Shown here: positions 37,852 to 48,364 of the stretch, in pieces | How the letters are laid out: every line of letters starts with the position of its first letter | Numbering within the stretch: position 1 is the stretch's first letter | Origin: Bacteroidota bacterium | GTDB lineage: Bacteria; Bacteroidota; Bacteroidia; Chitinophagales; LD1 | Assembly (NCBI GenBank): GCA_016722375.1 | Contig: JADKJG010000002.1 | Location: forward strand, 310,001 to 374,000 | DNA: 64,000 nt | Reading direction: 5' to 3' | Notes under the pieces: model-generated | What the model saw: the letters and a program-made list of their open reading frames with translations, nothing else | What the model was told of the DNA's origin: nothing | The model's database searches: none | Translations under genes and position numbers: made by a program

Positions 37852-39144
37852 ATGAAAAGACTACTACTCTCCTTCTCACTCGTGTTGTTTATTGCTTGTT
37901 CCATAAAGGGTCAAGCACCTCAAAAACTAAATTATCAAGCGGTAATTAGAGACGCAGCAGGAGTTGCACTCCCCAATAATACGTTGGTATCGCTTCGATT
38001 TCAAATTCGGAACGACTCGGCAAGTGGCCCGGTAATATTTCAGGAAAATGCTTCAGCCACAACCAATCCGTTTGGACTCATCTCTTATGCCATTGGCAGC
38101 AACGGAAATCTGGCAACCGTGAACTGGGGAAACGGTGATAAGTTTTTGCAGGTTTGGGTAGATCCTGATGGAGAAAGCAATTATAAAGATATGGGCACTT
38201 CTCAATTACTCAGCGTTCCCTTTGCTCTTTTTGCGGCCAATAGTTTAAGTGGTCCTGTAGGCCCCACAGGAGCGCCGGGGGTAGCTGGCTCCATTGGCCC
38301 AACAGGTGAAATCGGTCCTACAGGGTTCGGTGCCACTGGTCCTATTGGAAACAATGGCCCTACCGGACCCAGCGGGCTACAGGGAATAACCGGCGCAACT
38401 GGCCTTCCGGGACCGACTGGCGTGAATGGAAATGCCGGAGCTATTGGAGCAACTGGAACTGTAGGGCCTACTGGTGCACAGGGGGCAACAGGTTCAAACG
38501 GAGTACCAGGCGTTATGGGAGCAACAGGATCCACTGGTCTTCAAGGTTCAACTGGGGCTAATGGAAATACTGGAGCTACGGGATTGACTGGCCCTCAAGG
38601 AAATGTTGGGCCAACCGGTGCGATTGGTGAAACAGGGCCAACCGGTTTAGGCATTACAGGTCCAACGGGTGTGGGAGTGACTGGAGCAACCGGCCCTACA
38701 GGTAGCGGCGGTGGTGTAAACTTTTCCAGCGTTTCATTAATGGCTCCCTACACTATTTCTACCACTACATTTAGTGATGTTACAGGTATGTCCTTGTCCT
38801 TTGTAGCCAACAATAGTACGGCGTTGGTTATGTTTACTTCTTCCGGATATGGAAATACGCAATCCGTTTCTTATGTGACCTTTAGAATTTTTAATTCTAC
38901 CACCTCCACATCCCTTGGTGCTACTATGGAAAGAGTCTGTTCCTATTCGGATGATGGTGTGTTTTCAGGAGGATATACCACAACGTGGAGTGCCGCTTTT
39001 TCTAAATTGATGACTGGTTTAACCCCCGGAGCATCTTACTCCATTAAAGTTCAAGCAAACAGAAACGGATTAGTAGGGATTTTAGATGCGGTGGTTGATC
39101 CAAGTGTGGATGGAAACCACATGACATTATCGGTGATACAATAA
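37852..39144 (+). CDS. Collagen-like GPTG-repeat secreted protein, long repeat
   Basis: The 430-residue paralogue has a signal peptide ending near IKGQ and the same N-domain as its neighbour (APQKLNYQAVIRDAAG, MGTSQLLSVPFALFAANSLS). It then has a much longer collagen-like region of about 50 GXX triplets (residues about 135-290). The C-terminal domain differs from the first gene and may provide trimerisation, as in other bacterial collagen-like proteins. It ends one base before the next open frame. Confidence 0.88.
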   Translation: MKRLLLSFSLVLFIACSIKGQAPQKLNYQAVIRDAAGVALPNNTLVSLRFQIRNDSASGPVIFQENASATTNPFGLISYAIGSNGNLATVNWGNGDKFLQVWVDPDGESNYKDMGTSQLLSVPFALFAANSLSGPVGPTGAPGVAGSIGPTGEIGPTGFGATGPIGNNGPTGPSGLQGITGATGLPGPTGVNGNAGAIGATGTVGPTGAQGATGSNGVPGVMGATGSTGLQGSTGANGNTGATGLTGPQGNVGPTGAIGETGPTGLGITGPTGVGVTGATGPTGSGGGVNFSSVSLMAPYTISTTTFSDVTGMSLSFVANNSTALVMFTSSGYGNTQSVSYVTFRIFNSTTSTSLGATMERVCSYSDDGVFSGGYTTTWSAAFSKLMTGLTPGASYSIKVQANRNGLVGILDAVVDPSVDGNHMTLSVIQ

Positions 39145-39225
39145 ATGAATTACACTTGTTTTATGGATTTAGAATCTTTTTTCTTTCTTCGTGTTCATAA
39201 ATTTATAGTACAAAATCTTAACTAC

Positions 39226-40287
39226 ATGAAAAAACAATTTTACCAGAAAGCGAAAGCGCTAATGTTGGCTTTAACCTTATTAGGTTTTACGTTTGCCTTT
39301 GGGCAGGCTCCTCAAATGATGAATTATCAAGCCGTGGTTCGTGATGCCCAAGGCAAACCTTTAGCCGGAGGGAGTAACGTTTCCATGAGATTTATTATCC
39401 ATAACCTGACCGCTGGCGGTGCTTCTGTTTTTCAGGAAGATGCCACTCTTACAACCAATGATTTTGGTTTAGTAAGTCATCCGATTGGCAAGAACGGAAA
39501 TTTGGCAGTAGTGGATTGGACTAATGGTCCTAAATTTCTTCAGGTTTTGGTTGACCCTACAGGAGGTTCAACCTATGCCGACATGGGTACCACTCAGTTG
39601 ATGAGTGTACCATTCGCCCTATTTGCTGCAAATAGTTTAAGTGGCCCTCCAGGACCAACCGGCTCGGTAGGTGCTGCTGGTTCAATAGGTGCAACTGGCC
39701 CTACAGGGCCAACCGGAGTTGGTGCTACAGGTCCAACTGGTGCAACAGGCACTGGTGGATCAGGAGGTGGCGCAACGGGCCCTACTGGCCCTACAGGAGT
39801 AGGTACTACCGGCCCTACTGGTCCTGCCGGTGCAACGGGACCAGGTGGTGGCGGAGGTGGCAATGTTTATTCTGCCCGTGGAACAACAAATGCAGCTATT
39901 CCATCTGTTAATCCGGCAAGCTATACTGATATGCCAGAGATGACAGTTACGTTTACTCCAACTGGTTCAAATGCGTTGGTACTCTTTTCTGCATCTGGTG
40001 ACTATTCTGGGTCTGTTACCTCTGCCCAATTTATGAACCTTCGTGTATTGGTCAATGGTGTTTTCACCAATGGTCAGGCATGCGCATTCACGGTAGGGGG
40101 TAATGATCTATCGGGAAACAATACCGCATGGGGTGCTAGTATGACAGTAACTGTTCCGGTAACTCCCGGAACTCCAACTACTATAAAAGGTCAGTGGGCA
40201 TATGCAGCTGGTGCTGGTCGTACACTTACAAATAATATCGTTAGTGATCCCTTTGCCCACCGAAATTTTTCGGTCATTGAATATTAA
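39226..40287 (+). CDS. Collagen-like GPTG-repeat secreted protein, medium repeat
   Basis: The start is placed at ATG 39226 (MKKQFYQKAKALMLALTLLG), which gives a clean signal peptide. The longer frame from 39145 is an unlikely extension. The protein has the shared N-domain (APQMMNYQAVVRDAQG, MGTTQLMSVPFALFAANSLS), then about 24 GXX triplets broken by glycine-rich linkers (GTGGSGGGA, GPGGGGGG), then a C-terminal beta domain. Repeat number is the main difference among the three paralogues. Confidence 0.87.
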   Translation: MKKQFYQKAKALMLALTLLGFTFAFGQAPQMMNYQAVVRDAQGKPLAGGSNVSMRFIIHNLTAGGASVFQEDATLTTNDFGLVSHPIGKNGNLAVVDWTNGPKFLQVLVDPTGGSTYADMGTTQLMSVPFALFAANSLSGPPGPTGSVGAAGSIGATGPTGPTGVGATGPTGATGTGGSGGGATGPTGPTGVGTTGPTGPAGATGPGGGGGGNVYSARGTTNAAIPSVNPASYTDMPEMTVTFTPTGSNALVLFSASGDYSGSVTSAQFMNLRVLVNGVFTNGQACAFTVGGNDLSGNNTAWGASMTVTVPVTPGTPTTIKGQWAYAAGAGRTLTNNIVSDPFAHRNFSVIEY

Positions 40288-40320
40288 TCTTTGAAAACTC
40301 GATTCCTTTTGGTATCGAGA

Positions 40321-40358
40321 AAACGCCCTGCTCAAGTTTTCGAGCAGGGCGTTTTTTA
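40321..40358. terminator. Rho-independent terminator after the collagen-like cluster
   Basis: A 12-bp stem (AACGCCCTGCTC and complement) with a loop of about eight bases is followed by a T-run on the plus strand. It can serve the plus-strand collagen-like gene. Confidence 0.9.
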
Positions 40359-40468
40359 TTATAAAGGATATAGGGGGAGTCCTAAGGACACTAAAAGGCT
40401 CCTTCCATTTGGCGGAGTGGTCTTGCTACTCTCCTATTCTGTGTATTCTTCTATAGTTCACAGATACT

Positions 40469-41503
40469 TTACACAACATTTACTTCTGTCGAAATTTCGA
40501 TTCCGAACTTATCCTTTACTGATTGGCGGATGTCTTGTGCCAGTTGCCATACTTCAGCACCGGTAGCACCGCCATAGTTAACTAATACTAATGCTTGCAT
40601 TTTGTGCGAGCCGGTATGGCCTACCACTTTACCTTTCCATGCACATTGTTCAATTAGCCATCCTGCCGGTATTTTTACCGATCCATCTGCCAAAGGATAG
40701 TTGGGTATCAACGGGTTTTTGGCAATCAATTCATCAAAGGCAGCTTTTGAAATGGTAGGATTTTTAAAGAAACTACCTGCATTGCCCAGTTCTTTAGGAT
40801 TGGGTAGCTTGTGGTTGCGAATTTTACACACCGCATGGCTCACCGCTTCCAACGAAAGATTTTGAATGTTCATTTCGGCCAAGGTGGCCTTGATGTCGCC
40901 ATAGTCCACTCGAAAAGTATAAGTAGATCTGGGCGAATTGATTTTAGCCAGTCGGAGTGTTACCGATGTGATGAAAAAATCATTCTTGTATTTATTCTTA
41001 AAAGCACTTTCTCGGTATCCGAACTGGCAATCAGCTAACGAAAACCTAACGAGTTCGCCGGTTTTCATGCTGATGGCTTCGAGTTCATAAAATACATCTT
41101 TAATCTCCACTCCATAAGCTCCTATGTTTTGCATAGGGCCGGCACCAACCAACCCTGGGATGAGTGATAGATTTTCTAAGCCGGCATATCCGTTTTGAAT
41201 ACACCAAAGCACCAACTTGTGCCAAAGTTCACCTGCACCGGCTTTCACTAATACCTGCGTTTCACCTTCGCTAATTACTTGCAAACCCATAATGGCATTA
41301 TGAATGACTAACCCGTCAAAATCTCCCGTGAACAATATGTTACTGCCCCCACCGAGTATCATCTTCTTCTCGGTTTGAAATATTGAATGGTGAAACAGTT
41401 CACTAAAACTTTCTACAGAGCCAACTTCAGTGAAGTATTTTGCACTTGCTTCAATGCCAAAAGTGTTGAAAGATTTCAGCGACTTGTTTTGTTCGATGTT
41501 CAC
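40469..41503 (-). CDS. murB: UDP-N-acetylenolpyruvoylglucosamine reductase
   Basis: MurB reduces UDP-GlcNAc-enolpyruvate to UDP-MurNAc in peptidoglycan synthesis using FAD and NADPH. The 344-residue protein starts at a GTG and has SFNTFGIEASAKYF, the FAD loop LGGGSNILFTGDFDGLVI, YRESAFKNKYKNDFFITSV, the catalytic-serine region GNAGSFFKNPTI, and PAGWLIEQCAWKG. The length fits the long (type I) MurB. It is divergent from the thiolase gene across a short shared promoter region. Confidence 0.95.
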   Translation of the reverse strand: MNIEQNKSLKSFNTFGIEASAKYFTEVGSVESFSELFHHSIFQTEKKMILGGGSNILFTGDFDGLVIHNAIMGLQVISEGETQVLVKAGAGELWHKLVLWCIQNGYAGLENLSLIPGLVGAGPMQNIGAYGVEIKDVFYELEAISMKTGELVRFSLADCQFGYRESAFKNKYKNDFFITSVTLRLAKINSPRSTYTFRVDYGDIKATLAEMNIQNLSLEAVSHAVCKIRNHKLPNPKELGNAGSFFKNPTISKAAFDELIAKNPLIPNYPLADGSVKIPAGWLIEQCAWKGKVVGHTGSHKMQALVLVNYGGATGAEVWQLAQDIRQSVKDKFGIEISTEVNVV

Positions 41504-41584
41504 GGCTGCAATTTAGTAAAGCGTTTAGATACTTTATTCAATGAACCAATTGCGCCACTCCATATTTTTCTACAGCTATTTTCA

Positions 41585-41592
41585 TACCTTTG
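41585..41592 (+). promoter_or_regulatory. TACCTTTG -7 box for the thiolase
   Basis: An exact TAnnTTTG match lies 19 bases upstream of the ATG at 41612. It fixes the start inside the longer open frame that begins at 41387. Confidence 0.55.
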
Positions 41593-41611
41593 CGGCGCAA
41601 AAACCAAGAGC

Positions 41612-42787
41612 ATGAATGAAGTATATATAGTAAGCATGGCAAGAACCCCCATCGGAAGTTTAAGTGGTTCACTATCCGGCGTTTCAGCGGTACAATTGGG
41701 AACGCAGGCTATTAAAAAAGCGATGGAACGCGCGGGAATTACTGGCAACGATGTAGAAGAGGTGATTATGGGGAATGTAATTCAGGCAAACGTAGGGCAG
41801 GCTCCGGCACGTCAAGCGGCGCTTGGTGCAGGGATTCATGTAAATGCTACTTGTACTACGGTAAATAAGGTTTGTGCTTCAGGAATGAAAGCAATAATCC
41901 TCGGAGCCCAGTCCATTATGTTAGGCGATAAGCATATTGTTGTCGCTGGAGGAATGGAGAGCATGACTAACGCACCATATATGATGGCTAATGGCAGAAA
42001 CGGATATCGCTATGGAAATGCAGAAATAGTAGATGGTATCGTTCGCGATGCGCTGCAAGACCCTTATTCAAAAGAGATGATGGGTAACAGTGGCGACCGT
42101 TGTGCTAAGAAATACAACTTCAGCCGGGAAGATCAGGATGCTTTTGCTATAGAATCATACAGACGGGTAGCCGAGGCTTATAAAAATAGTTCCTTTAAGG
42201 AGGAGTTGTTTGATGTAGAAATTGCTGGTCGCGGCGAATCTACTTTTGTGAAAGAAGATGAAGATTATAAAAAGCTACGTCCTGAAAAGGTGGCAACTTT
42301 GAAGCCAGCCTTCGGCAAAGATGGAACTGTGACAGCCGTGAATGCCTCAAAGATAAATGATGGTGCAGCAGCAGTAGTTTTGATGAGCGGACAGAAAGTA
42401 AAGGAATTAGGTATTAAACCTCTTGCAAAATTGATTGGCTATGCCGACGCAGAACAAGCCCCAGATGATTTCACAACCTCACCCGCGCTCGCTATGCCTA
42501 AAGCAGCAGCAAAAGCGGGATTAACAATCAAGGACATCGAATATTTTGAGATCAACGAAGCTTTCAGCAACGTAACGATGGTTAATACCAAACTAATGGG
42601 ACTAGACCCCGCAAAGGTGAATGTCTATGGCGGTGCAGTGGCCTTAGGTCATCCGGTCGGTGCCAGTGGTGCACGAATCATTTGTACACTTATTTCTGTC
42701 CTTACGAATAAGAAAGGGAAATATGGTAGTGCGGGAATCTGTAACGGTGGTGGTGGTGCCAGTGCCGTAGTGATTGAGAAGTGCTAA
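41612..42787 (+). CDS. Acetyl-CoA acetyltransferase (thiolase)
   Basis: The 391-residue protein starts at ATG 41612 (MNEVYIVSMARTPIGSLSGS), the normal thiolase N-terminus. The acyl-accepting Cys88 lies in NKVCASGMKA. The catalytic His lies in GGAVALGHPVGASGARI, and the second Cys in CNGGGGASAVVIEK. It condenses or cleaves acetoacetyl-CoA in fatty acid or isoprenoid/ketone metabolism. The direction is not shown by sequence. The longer frame upstream overlaps murB and is rejected. Confidence 0.95.
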   Translation: MNEVYIVSMARTPIGSLSGSLSGVSAVQLGTQAIKKAMERAGITGNDVEEVIMGNVIQANVGQAPARQAALGAGIHVNATCTTVNKVCASGMKAIILGAQSIMLGDKHIVVAGGMESMTNAPYMMANGRNGYRYGNAEIVDGIVRDALQDPYSKEMMGNSGDRCAKKYNFSREDQDAFAIESYRRVAEAYKNSSFKEELFDVEIAGRGESTFVKEDEDYKKLRPEKVATLKPAFGKDGTVTAVNASKINDGAAAVVLMSGQKVKELGIKPLAKLIGYADAEQAPDDFTTSPALAMPKAAAKAGLTIKDIEYFEINEAFSNVTMVNTKLMGLDPAKVNVYGGAVALGHPVGASGARIICTLISVLTNKKGKYGSAGICNGGGGASAVVIEKC

Positions 42788-42795
42788 ACATCCTT

Positions 42796-45700
42796 TTATC
42801 GAACTAAAGTAACCGTGCCGATGGTTTTTCTCGGAGCACCCTTTTCATAGTTCATACCTTCCCAACGAGTGCCGTCTAGAAATACAGCTTCAATCTTCCA
42901 CACATATACATCTTGCTGGCAGATCTGGCCTCGATAGGTTCCATCCCATCCTTCAGCAACATTAAAATCTGCATCAATCGCTGATGATTCCCAAAGCAGT
43001 TCACCCCACTGATTAAAAATCTGCGCTCGGTATTCTTTCAATCCCGAGCCAACAAGCTTCCACCTACGGATCATATCGTTGCCTGCAGAGAAATCTGGTG
43101 CGAGTATATTAGGAACAAACAATGATTTTTTGATAATGTCAATACGCTTAATCATTGTATCCGAACACCCATAAGCCGAAGAGGAAATTAACATCACTTC
43201 AAATTGGTTTACTGATGGAAAGATGTGAGATGGACTGGTTACATTAGAATTACTGCCATCACCGAAATCCCAGAAATAATTGGAAGCATTCTCAGATTGG
43301 TTGGTGAAAACTACTGTGCCGTTATAAGGTTCAACATTATCATTCATGGCATATCCGAATCTTGCTGTCGGAATGACATAAACATGTACCGTATCTTGCA
43401 TGAACAATGTATCTCCACAATCATTGAATGAATAGACTTTAAGCAAAACGGAGTAATAGCCCGGCCCATCGAATCGGTGAGAAATCGTGGACGAAAGGGT
43501 GGTGAAAGAACTTCCGTCACTAAAATCCCAGACAAATTGATTCGCATTACTTGCATTGACTGTAAACAAAGCATTTACCGGGTCGCAACCAGAAGAGGGC
43601 TGTACCTCTACCGAATGAATATCAGGGAAGGGATAAATGTCAATAAGTCTTTTCGCCGTATCAAAACAGCCAAAACTGTTAGAGGCCGTCAAGGTGATGT
43701 TATACTGGCCGCTTGATGAATATATAGCTATAGGATTCGTAAGTGTAGAAGTAGCGTTGTTATCAAAATCCCATGCAAAGTTGTTGGCGCCAGTAGTTGT
43801 GTTATTTAAAACAATAGAAGAAGGAACTCCGCAACTATAAACAGAAGGCAGATTGAACGAGGGCTTGGGAACAGGATAGATAGTCACATTATGCTGGGCC
43901 GTATCACTGCATGATTGTGTAAAACCTATGAGTTGAACTGTGAAAGTACCAGAGTTAGAATATGAATGAACCGGAGATGGCAGCGCTGAAGTATTCCCAT
44001 CACCAAAACTCCAATCATAGAAGGTAGCGCCGTTGGAAAGATTGGTGAAAGCTATCGGCGGAGTGTTCAGACAAGTATCAAAAGAACTAAAACCAACTTC
44101 AGGTTTACTCAAGATAACCACCTCCTTGCATATAGAGTCGTAACAACCGAAAGCGGAAACCACTTCTAAGCAAACAGAATAATTTCCAACCGTAGGATAA
44201 GTATGAACCGGGTCTCTGATTATTGCAGAATCACCGTCGCCAAATTGCCAGCGGTATGCGGAAACAAATGACCCACTGGGGGCTATAGTCTGGTCGGTAA
44301 AAGCAACAGGTACTTCTGCACAAAGACCAGAAGCCGAAACAAAATCTGCCACAGGTGCTGGACTAACATTAATGGTTTGAAAGGCTGTATCGCGGGCGCA
44401 TCCATAGCCATTCGTGGCATAGAGTGCTATAGTATGGATGCCCGCCGCGAAGGTCTGTTGGAATCCTGCTCCCGCTATATTCACGGCGCTTCCCCCAATA
44501 CAGGCATTGGTTGTTTGGTCAAAATCAAAACACCAACTCAATCCCACCGCCCCGGTAGATAGGTCTTGAAGAGTGACCGATAATGGCTCACAACCGGTAG
44601 TAGGCAAGGCCGTGAAAAAGGCATTGATCAAGTTAGGAGATAGCATTACTGGTTTAATCACTGCCGTATCAATACATTGATTCTTAGCTACCAGAGCCAC
44701 GAAAAAGGTATCGGGCTGATTACTGTTGTTATAGAAAGTATGGCGCGTTGTATTCCATATCGGGGCCGTTTGGTTTGATAGATAACGGTACTTGCCGAGC
44801 CATCATCCCAACTGAATGTAATCGAATCCGGTACGCCCATTTTCTGTATCACAGGTTCAAAGGTGACGATTAAAGGAGTGCAGCCATTATTGATAGATAA
44901 GTTAAAGTCAATTTCAGGAATAGGGATAACCGATATAGAATAATCAACCGGAATCCCAGGACAAAGGGTCGCTCCTGAAGTGGTGGCTTGGGCGCTGTAT
45001 GTAATCGTAAGTGGTTGATTGGTGGTGTTTACCAAGGTTTGAGGCGCTATGGTAACTGTTCCTGTGCTGTCGTTACTGATACTATTGGGGATAATTGCCG
45101 TCCATTGAATGGTGACATTAGGGGTCGAAGAAGAAAGCGTTACCAGTTGTGATGTTTGCCCAGAGCAGATATTTTGTGGCGCCGGAGAGAAAATTACATC
45201 CGGTACCGGATTAACAATCACCGGATAAATAGCCACAGTGCCGGGGCAGCCATTGGCTAATGGAGTGACCGTATATAGAACCGTGCCAGTATCACTACCA
45301 GCATTGGTTAAAGTCTGACCCGGAATATCTCCGTTTCCAGAAAGGGTGTTCCCAGTAAGATTATTTCCAGTGGCTGATGTCCACGAAAAGTAGTTCCGAT
45401 CGTGCTGGAAGTTAGGCTAACCATATTGAAAGAAGCGCCACTACATATAGTTTGCGGTGCAGGAAGTATTACATCCGGCACCGGAGAAATAGTAAATACA
45501 TAATTGGCTACTGGACCGGTACAATTTCCAAAAGAGGGAGTAATGACATATACAACATGACCAGAAGAATCAGATGAATTGGTGAAAAACTGAGATGGAA
45601 TAGAGTCGGTAGTTCCGTTGGCAATAAATCCGGTAACCCCATCCGATGAGGAGGCTGTCCATGTATAGGTAGTACCTGGAATACTCGAAGTCAAAATAAC

Positions 45701-48364
45701 CGTTTGCGAAACAGCACCACTACAAACGGTCTGCGACAAAGGACTATTAGAAACCAGTGGCAAGTCATTGATAGTTACCGAGCTATTAGCCACTACCGCC
45801 GGACATGGGCCAGCCGGATCATTTGATGTTAAAGTAACTGTCGTACTACCGCTTATAATAGAAGGAGTGAAATGAGTGGTGAGAGAATCTGTGGGTCTAA
45901 ATATTCCATCAAGCGATGTCCACAAAGCAGAAGTTGCTCCTCCTGATATACTACCATTTAAGACGACCGAATCTCCTGAACACACACTATATGCTCCTCC
46001 TGCATTAGCCAATGCTGGGGGATAAATGGATACCACCACGCTGGCCGTGTCTTTGCAACCGGTAACGCCGGCTATAAGCATATAGGTTTGGCGAAAGACC
46101 GTGTCAGAATTGTTCGTAAGGTTTGCAGTAGGTGCAGAAACCGTAGTGTCATCTAAGCCGAGTGATGGTGACCAAGCATAAATATAGCCCGGAATCAATG
46201 TCGCCCCGATGCGGATGGGCAGGCCACCACACACCGAAGTGTCCGCTCCCGGTTTAGCTTGCGGAATAGTATCTACTACAATTGAAGTGTCTATCCTCAT
46301 TACGCCACATTCACTCGTTGCCGACACCGAAACCAAATGAAAACCCGGCGTAGTCATACTGATGTTCCCCGGATTCTGTACTGATGCCGTAGCCGGAGTG
46401 CCTCCCTGAAATGTCCATGAGTAGCCCGAAATAGTAGAGCCACATGCCAAGGCCGAAGAAGATGCGGTAAAGTGGTCGCCCCCACAAATTCCCGCAGGAA
46501 TATCTACTGATAATTCCGGGCGATCTTTTACCGTGATGTTTTGCGCTGGTGTAGTGAAACTGCCACAAACATTCTGCGCGGTCAAACTAAGTTGATACAG
46601 CCCTTGATTATTCAATCGCAATCGCGGCGAGGCAGATTGGTTAGTCGTACCGTTTACAAATTCAAAATAAGTTAATGAATCAGGCAGACAGGTTGCCGAA
46701 AGAAAGGCCGGATTCCAGATATAATTAATCGAACTACAACTACCGGTGCTGGGGGTGGTGTTGTTCGGGATAACGACATAAGGCGCGCAACCAATATTCG
46801 AGGGCAAAGTGAAAGACGGCGTTGGTGGCCCCGACACACAAACGTTCTTAATAATCGTATCCGGCTTACCGCAATTATTCGCCACCACCAAACGCATCTG
46901 ATATGTTCCGATGGTGGTGAATCGAACATTTAATCCCGATGAACCGGTACTCCATCCCGTAGGGTCATAATTGTTTCCTATATATCCGTTATCACTTCCC
47001 ATAGAACCACCGGTCAAAGTCCATCCGGTCGGCGGAGAAACATTCCATAGTAAGTAGGTGGTAGAATTGCAACTTCCATTACTAACCGCTTGTCCATTGA
47101 TAGATGTATTGATGATGGTAGCATCGGTATTGACACAGGCAGTAAAATTATTTGAAACCACAAAATTGGCTTTGGGCGACATAGAAACATAAATGGGCAA
47201 CACAGAACCCGACGTCACGCCACAAGGATTGGTCACAATAAGAAACGCTCCAAAGGCATTTCCAAAATTACTGATACCGTTAGAACTGGTTGTTCCGCAG
47301 GAAGTACGGTCAAATAAATGGAAAATAGTGTCGGGTGGAGGGTGCGGAAACGTCAAAGACGTAGAGCTATCATTGAAGGTAATCGTATAGAGCGTGCCCG
47401 GAGGGTTTGACTGATAATTGGTTAAAATAAAAGCCAGCGAAGCCGGTCCGCAAATGGTAGTGCTACCCAATGTAGCTATTCCTCCCGCTGGGTTACTGCC
47501 AAAAAACGCTTTGTAATAGGTAGTATCTGAACAGCCGGAAGTTGGGTTACTCACGATATAGGTAATCGTAAAAATCCCCAACCCATAAGTATGGGCGATA
47601 GTAGCCCAGGGTGTACTGGTAATAAACGGAACACCGGTATCTCCCCACAGTATCGTATAATTCACTCCACCGGCCGGAACCGCCGCATTTCTAAAATTAA
47701 ACACCGCCGATGTTTGTTGGTTTGTGATACACTTATAGAAGGTCACAAACCCATCAAAAGTCAGCGTGTCCGTTCCGGCGGCAGGAGTAAGAACTGCATG
47801 TGGCCGCTGAATCACCTTCACCGTCTGCGTCACCGATCTGGTGCATCCATTAGCCCCTTTAATGGTCAGCGTTACATTGAAAGAGCCGCTTCCATTTCCA
47901 TAGGAATAAAATTTATGGCTGACGTTCGCGCCCGTCCCCGTTCTGCCATCGCCAAAATTCCAAGAGAAAGTTACGCCACCTCCAGTAGGCGAAGCGCTGA
48001 AACTGACCGGCGCTCCCGAACAAACACTATCCGGCCCAAAAGTGAAACTGGGAACCGGTGGCAAAGGCAATATAGCCATACTAAAAGCATCATTCGCGCT
48101 ACAGCCGTTGCCGCTCACCGTCACTACATAATTAGTCGCGACAGTAGGCGATACAAAAATGGTGTCGTTATTAGTATATACCCCTGCCGGAGTAGAAGTC
48201 CAAGTGAAACTCGTTGGGTTACCTCCCGTTACTTTCGCTATAAGTCGAGTGCTTTGCCCGGAACAGGTAGAACTGTTTCCCAATATCACGACCGTACACT
48301 GTGCTTCTGATTTTTGAATACAGCCAAACAATAGAAGCAGTAGTAACGCAAAGGTTCCTTTCAT
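42796..48364 (-). CDS. Giant PKD/T9SS type B surface adhesin, two frame breaks
   Basis: Three consecutive minus-strand frames (48364-45308, 45236-44688, 44700-42796) make one protein of about 1,855 residues. It starts at ATG 48364 with a hydrophobic signal segment and continues as many PKD/Ig-like domains (motifs such as FSWNFGDGRTG, WDFDNNAT, WDFSDGSS, WDFGDGSNS). It ends in a gliding-motility-associated type B sorting domain. Adding one base at the A4 run 45386-45389 and one near 44776-44782 restores continuity. SprB-type giant adhesins of this architecture carry cells on surfaces during gliding, but this particular one is not proven to be SprB. Its C-terminus closely matches the protein at 1-1710. 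Confidence 0.87.

Noticed and set aside
41387..41611. A 75-residue N-terminal extension of the thiolase
   Set aside because: It overlaps murB, and a normal thiolase start with a -7 box lies at 41612.
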